From Streptomyces ruber (GTDB taxonomy: Bacteria > Actinomycetota > Actinomycetes > Streptomycetales > Streptomycetaceae), in NCBI RefSeq assembly GCF_014648075.1, contig NZ_BMQK01000004.1:376048-440047 (forward strand): a stretch of DNA of 64,000 bases, given 5' to 3'. Of the stretch, positions 61,114 through 64,000 are shown in pieces. The stretch's first letter is position 1; each line of letters begins with the position of its first letter. The notes under the pieces are model-generated. The model worked only from the letters and a program-made list of their open reading frames with translations, did no database searches and was not told where the DNA came from. The position numbers were made by a program, and so were the translations under genes.

Positions 61114-61527
61114 GTGAGCCAGCGCACCCTTGTCCTCCTCAAGCCCGACGCCGTCCGTCGTGGCCTGACCGGCGAGATCATCAGCCGTATCGAGCGCAAG
61201 GCGGGCTGGCAGATCACCGCGCTGGAACTGCGTGACCTGGACACCGCGACCCTTGAGCAGCACTACGGCGAGCACAAGGGCAAGCCGTTCTACGAGCCGC
61301 TGGTCGCGTTCATGTCCTCCGGTCCCGTGGTAGCGCTGATCGTGGAGGGCGAGCGGGTCATCGAGGGCGTGCGCGCGCTGGCCGGTCCCACCGACCCGAT
61401 CGCGGCGGCGCCCGGTTCGATCCGCGGGGACTACGGGGTCATCGTCCGCGAGAACCTCATTCACGCGTCCGACTCGGAGGAGTCCGCCGAACGCGAGGTC
61501 AAGATCTTCTTCCCCGGCCGGGCGTAG
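61114..61527 (+). CDS. ndk: Nucleoside diphosphate kinase
   Basis: A 137-residue enzyme that balances nucleoside triphosphate pools. It has TLVLLKPDAVRRGLTGEII at the start, the phosphate-binding stretch and the active-site histidine near residue 116 in NLIHASDS, followed by the EESAEREVKIFF tail. Length is standard. GTG 61114 has a GAAGGAG site. It is third in the folC-DUF4233-ndk run and is followed by a terminator at 61539-61574. Confidence 0.97.
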   Translation: MSQRTLVLLKPDAVRRGLTGEIISRIERKAGWQITALELRDLDTATLEQHYGEHKGKPFYEPLVAFMSSGPVVALIVEGERVIEGVRALAGPTDPIAAAPGSIRGDYGVIVRENLIHASDSEESAEREVKIFFPGRA

Positions 61528-62276
61528 TGCCCGCGGCGGCGGGGAGCGGCCACCGCCGGGCCTCCGCTCCCCGCGGCTGACCTGTCCCGCTCCGACCGCG
61601 GGGCGGCCCTGTCTCCGTCTCGGTCTCCGGGGCGGAGGTGCCGGTGGCAGCCGGTCCGGCGGGCTGTCCGCTGTCGCGCCGTGCCCCGGCCGGGCGCCGG
61701 GCGGCACAGCTCGGTCCGGTCCGGTCCTCGGGGGCCGGGCCGCTCGTATGTCAACGGCGTGGGTCCGGCTTCGGCGGACCGCCTGCCGCCCCTCCTCGGG
61801 AGGCCGAGCGGTCTCCCAAGGAGGCGGGAGTCGTCGGACGTCCGTCAAGGGGCGAGTCGGGCCGAGGGTGACTCCGGCCCCGTACAGAGGGGGCCGCGCA
61901 CCGCCCCACGGCGCCCCACCGCGTCCTCGGGACCGTCCGGCGGCACCCTCCGTGCAGTTGTCCGCAAAGCTCTCACCGCGCGCAGGTCCCTCCAGGGTGT
62001 TGTCGCCCCTTCGAGGGGACCGGCGCACACCTCATCAGGCACATCCCCTCCGAATCCCCCCATCCGTTCGGCATATGCGTGGCGTGCGGGGGAACGCAAA
62101 CCCCCGAACGCTCGTCTCCACAAGCGGGGCGACACGTGATCTGCTGACAATGGCGAAGACCCTCGCGCAGTGTTCGTGCGGGCGAGACTACGATGTAAGC
62201 CTTCACGTCACAGCACCCACTTCGCCGACCCGAAAAGCCGTCAGTGCTCCACTTTGGGAAGGCCAGACGAATCCTG
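61528..62276. other. 749-base leader region upstream of mreB
   Basis: After the ndk terminator no frame shows a convincing start or domain. The last 150 bases are less GC-rich and contain TACGAT at 62189-62194, a plausible -10 box for mreB. The S. coelicolor mreB gene is known to have several promoters, so a long regulatory region is expected. Confidence 0.5.
61539..61574. terminator. ndk terminator
   Basis: An 11-bp stem (GCGGGGAGCGG at 61539-61549 with 61564-61574) and a 14-base loop, 12 bases past the stop. Confidence 0.75.
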
Positions 62277-63308
62277 ATGGGGAACTCAATGTCGTTCATC
62301 GGCCGTGACATGGCTGTCGACCTCGGGACCGCCAACACGCTGGTGTACGTCAGGGGTCGCGGGATCGTACTCAACGAGCCGTCCGTCGTCGCGATCAACA
62401 CGAACACCGGTGGAATTCTCGCGGTCGGCGCGGAAGCGAAGAAGATGATCGGTCGGACGCCCGGCAACATCGTCGCCGTGCGTCCCCTCAAGGACGGTGT
62501 CATCGCCGACTTCGAGATCACCGAGCGGATGCTCCGCTACTTCATCCTGAAGATTCACAAGCGGAGGTACCTCGCCCGGCCGCGCGTCGTCGTCTGCGTG
62601 CCGTCCGGCATCACCGGTGTCGAGCGCCGCGCCGTCATCGAGGCGTCGTCCCAGGCCGGCGCCCGCCAGGTGCACATCATCGAGGAGCCCATGGCCGCGG
62701 CCATCGGCTCCGGCCTGCCGGTCCACGAGGCCACGGGCAACATGGTGGTGGACATCGGCGGCGGCACCACGGAGGTCGCGGTCATCTCGCTCGGCGGAAT
62801 CGTCACGGCACAGTCGATCCGCGTCGCGGGCGACGAGCTGGACAACGCGATCATCCAGCACATCAAGAAGGAGTACTCGCTCCTCCTCGGTGAGCGGACG
62901 GCCGAGCAGATCAAGATCACTATCGGCTCGGCGTACGACCTGGACACTGACGAGCACACCGAAATCCGTGGCCGGGACCTGGTCTCCGGACTGCCCAAGA
63001 CCGTGGTGATCTCCGCGGCCGAGGTCCGCAAGGCCATCGAGGAACCGGTCAACGCCATCGTCGACGCGGTCAAGACGACCCTCGACAAGTGCCCGCCCGA
63101 GCTGTCCGGCGACATCATGGACCGCGGCATCGTCCTCACCGGCGGCGGCGCCCTGCTGCGCGGCCTGGACGAGCGGCTGCGCCGGGAGACCGGCATGCCG
63201 ATCCACATCGCCGAGGACCCGCTGGACAGCGTGGCGCTCGGCTCCGGCAAGTGCGTCGAGGAGTTCGAGGCGTTGCAGCAGGTGCTCGACGCCCAGCCCC
63301 GCAGATGA
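62277..63308 (+). CDS. mreB: Rod shape-determining actin homologue MreB
   Basis: A 343-residue bacterial actin, the length of S. coelicolor MreB. The phosphate-1 loop [10 protein letters not shown] is at 15-24, the connecting region [15 protein letters not shown] at about 107-121, phosphate-2 [13 protein letters not shown] at about 157-169 and adenosine loop [12 protein letters not shown] at about 283-294. In Streptomyces it acts in spore-wall assembly rather than hyphal growth. ATG 62277 ([11 protein letters not shown]) is supported by the known homologue; a GGGAAGG site lies upstream at long spacing. A hairpin between mreB and mreC suggests partial termination. Confidence 0.97.
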   Translation: MGNSMSFIGRDMAVDLGTANTLVYVRGRGIVLNEPSVVAINTNTGGILAVGAEAKKMIGRTPGNIVAVRPLKDGVIADFEITERMLRYFILKIHKRRYLARPRVVVCVPSGITGVERRAVIEASSQAGARQVHIIEEPMAAAIGSGLPVHEATGNMVVDIGGGTTEVAVISLGGIVTAQSIRVAGDELDNAIIQHIKKEYSLLLGERTAEQIKITIGSAYDLDTDEHTEIRGRDLVSGLPKTVVISAAEVRKAIEEPVNAIVDAVKTTLDKCPPELSGDIMDRGIVLTGGGALLRGLDERLRRETGMPIHIAEDPLDSVALGSGKCVEEFEALQQVLDAQPRR

Positions 63309-63323
63309 CGTAACGCTTCGATT

Positions 63324-63357
63324 CCGCCGTACGAGACGATCCCTTCTCGTACGGCGG
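63324..63357. terminator. Hairpin between mreB and mreC
   Basis: Arms CCGCCGTACGAGA (63324-63336) and TCTCGTACGGCGG (63345-63357) with an eight-base loop, 15 bases past mreB. It probably reduces but need not abolish transcription into mreC. Confidence 0.75.
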
Positions 63358-63520
63358 ATCGTTGATTACGAGGCATATGCTCCGCACAACACCCGTGAGA
63401 GCGCCCGCGTCACCACCGCGAGTTGCACGCTCGGGGTGTGCCCCCCCATTGACACTGACCCATTCCGAGCTCGACCCAACCCGACGACTGAACTCGACGA
63501 GGAAGGCACGGCCGTCGCAC

Positions 63521-64000
63521 GTGAGGGACACACGAGAGAGCCGGCTGCTCCTGGTGCTGCTGGTCGCCATCGCGTTCGCACTGATCACGGTGGACATCCG
63601 CGGCGGGGAGGACTCGCCGGTCGACGGTGCCCGCCAGGCCGCTGCCGCGGTCTTCGGACCCGTGGAGAACGGGGTCGCCAGCGCCGTCGACCCGATCGGC
63701 AACGCGATCGGCGCGATCCGTGACTCCGGTTCCCGCCACGACCGGCTCGCCGCGCTGGAGAAGGAGAACGCGGCGCTGAAGGCGGAACTGGGCAGCGACG
63801 ACCGCAACCGCAGCCGGGTCCGGCAGCTCGACTCGATGCTGAAGACCGCCGCGAACGGCCGGTACGGCATCAAGGGCGCGGAGGTCATCGCCATAGGCGC
63901 GGCCCAGGGCTTCTCCTGGACCGTGACCATCGACATCGGGTCGAACGACGGCGTCGAGCGCGACATGACCGTGCTGAACGGGGACGGGCTGGTCGGCCGC
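63521..64000 (+). CDS. mreC: Rod shape-determining protein MreC, N-terminal part
   Basis: 160 codons are visible before the window ends. After a short cytosolic tail (VRDTRESR) comes the single membrane helix at about 9-25 (LLLVLLVAIAFALITVD), a coiled coil at about 78-100 (HDRLAALEKENAALKAELG) and the beginning of the extracytoplasmic beta domain (GAEVIAIGAAQGFSW...IDIGSNDGVERDMTVLN), all as in MreC. It links the MreB filaments to cell-wall synthases outside the membrane. The start is GTG 63521; GAGGAAGG is 14 bases upstream, rather far. Confidence 0.93.
   Translation, partial: MRDTRESRLLLVLLVAIAFALITVDIRGGEDSPVDGARQAAAAVFGPVENGVASAVDPIGNAIGAIRDSGSRHDRLAALEKENAALKAELGSDDRNRSRVRQLDSMLKTAANGRYGIKGAEVIAIGAAQGFSWTVTIDIGSNDGVERDMTVLNGDGLVGR

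Noticed and set aside
61845..62150. Leftward small frame in the mreB leader
   Set aside because: No ribosome site and no recognisable sequence; opposite to all neighbouring genes.

Overview
This is a high-GC actinomycete chromosome segment, almost certainly Streptomyces. Evidence: GC-rich codon use, many GTG starts, several leaderless -10/start arrangements, and a gene order (malQ, pepN, asd, sodF, rpiB, tig-clpP1-clpP2-clpX-valS-folC-ndk-mreB-mreC) that I recognise from the S. coelicolor core chromosome. Most of the window is housekeeping. Accessory material lies at the left end, in one decayed tRNA-associated element, and in several unusual repeat arrays between genes.

Layout. 0-2.8 kb: a leftward GH4 glycosidase and BadF-type sugar kinase pair, plus the start of another leftward gene. 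2.8-7.2 kb: a signalling island with a translationally coupled leftward operon (PAS-GAF-PP2C phosphatase, B12-binding protein with a photoreceptor-type W-x9-EH motif, STAS antagonist) and two divergent STAS genes. 7.4-12.7 kb: HNH endonuclease, MscS channel, an ABC-permease remnant, a small repeat protein, malQ and a small membrane protein. 12.7-17.5 kb: a TetR regulator divergent from an FAD monooxygenase across operator and 14-bp repeats, a MarR regulator and an M14 carboxypeptidase. 17.5-31.4 kb: two PepN paralogues, Asd, a subtilase, a Nudix protein, a PD-(D/E)XK-like protein, a mycothiol-type thiol oxidoreductase with a SigR-type promoter, and sodF with a Nur box and a 3' UTR where the sRNA s-SodF is expected. 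31.6-39.3 kb: two APC permeases, BioY, an LPXTG surface protein and a Ser/Thr kinase with a very long repetitive linker. 39.5-47.2 kb: RpiB, an Fpg/Nei glycosylase, an Eis-like acetyltransferase, a membrane PP2C phosphatase, a CPA2 antiporter, an HD hydrolase and an acyltransferase. 47.2-49.5 kb: a small membrane protein, a decayed integrative element (partial tRNA copy, dead integrase tail, tRNA-Gly) and tRNA-Pro. 49.7-64 kb: trigger factor, the Clp protease genes, valS, folC, a DUF4233 protein, ndk, mreB and the start of mreC, which runs off the edge.

How the genes fit together. Tig, ClpP1/P2 and ClpX form a protein folding and degradation block; ClgR-like and SigR-like sites lie ahead of clpP1. 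The thiol oxidoreductase (SigR-type promoter) and SodF (Nur box) are oxidative and metal stress functions. The strongest candidate for a little-described system is the 2.8-7.2 kb locus: a putative cobalamin light sensor embedded in a SpoIIE/STAS partner-switching cassette with no kinase gene beside it. A second theme is tandem-repeat growth at unrelated sites (7.2, 13.5, 36.2, 40.1 and 51.3-51.7 kb). Two of these arrays share a related 14-bp unit.
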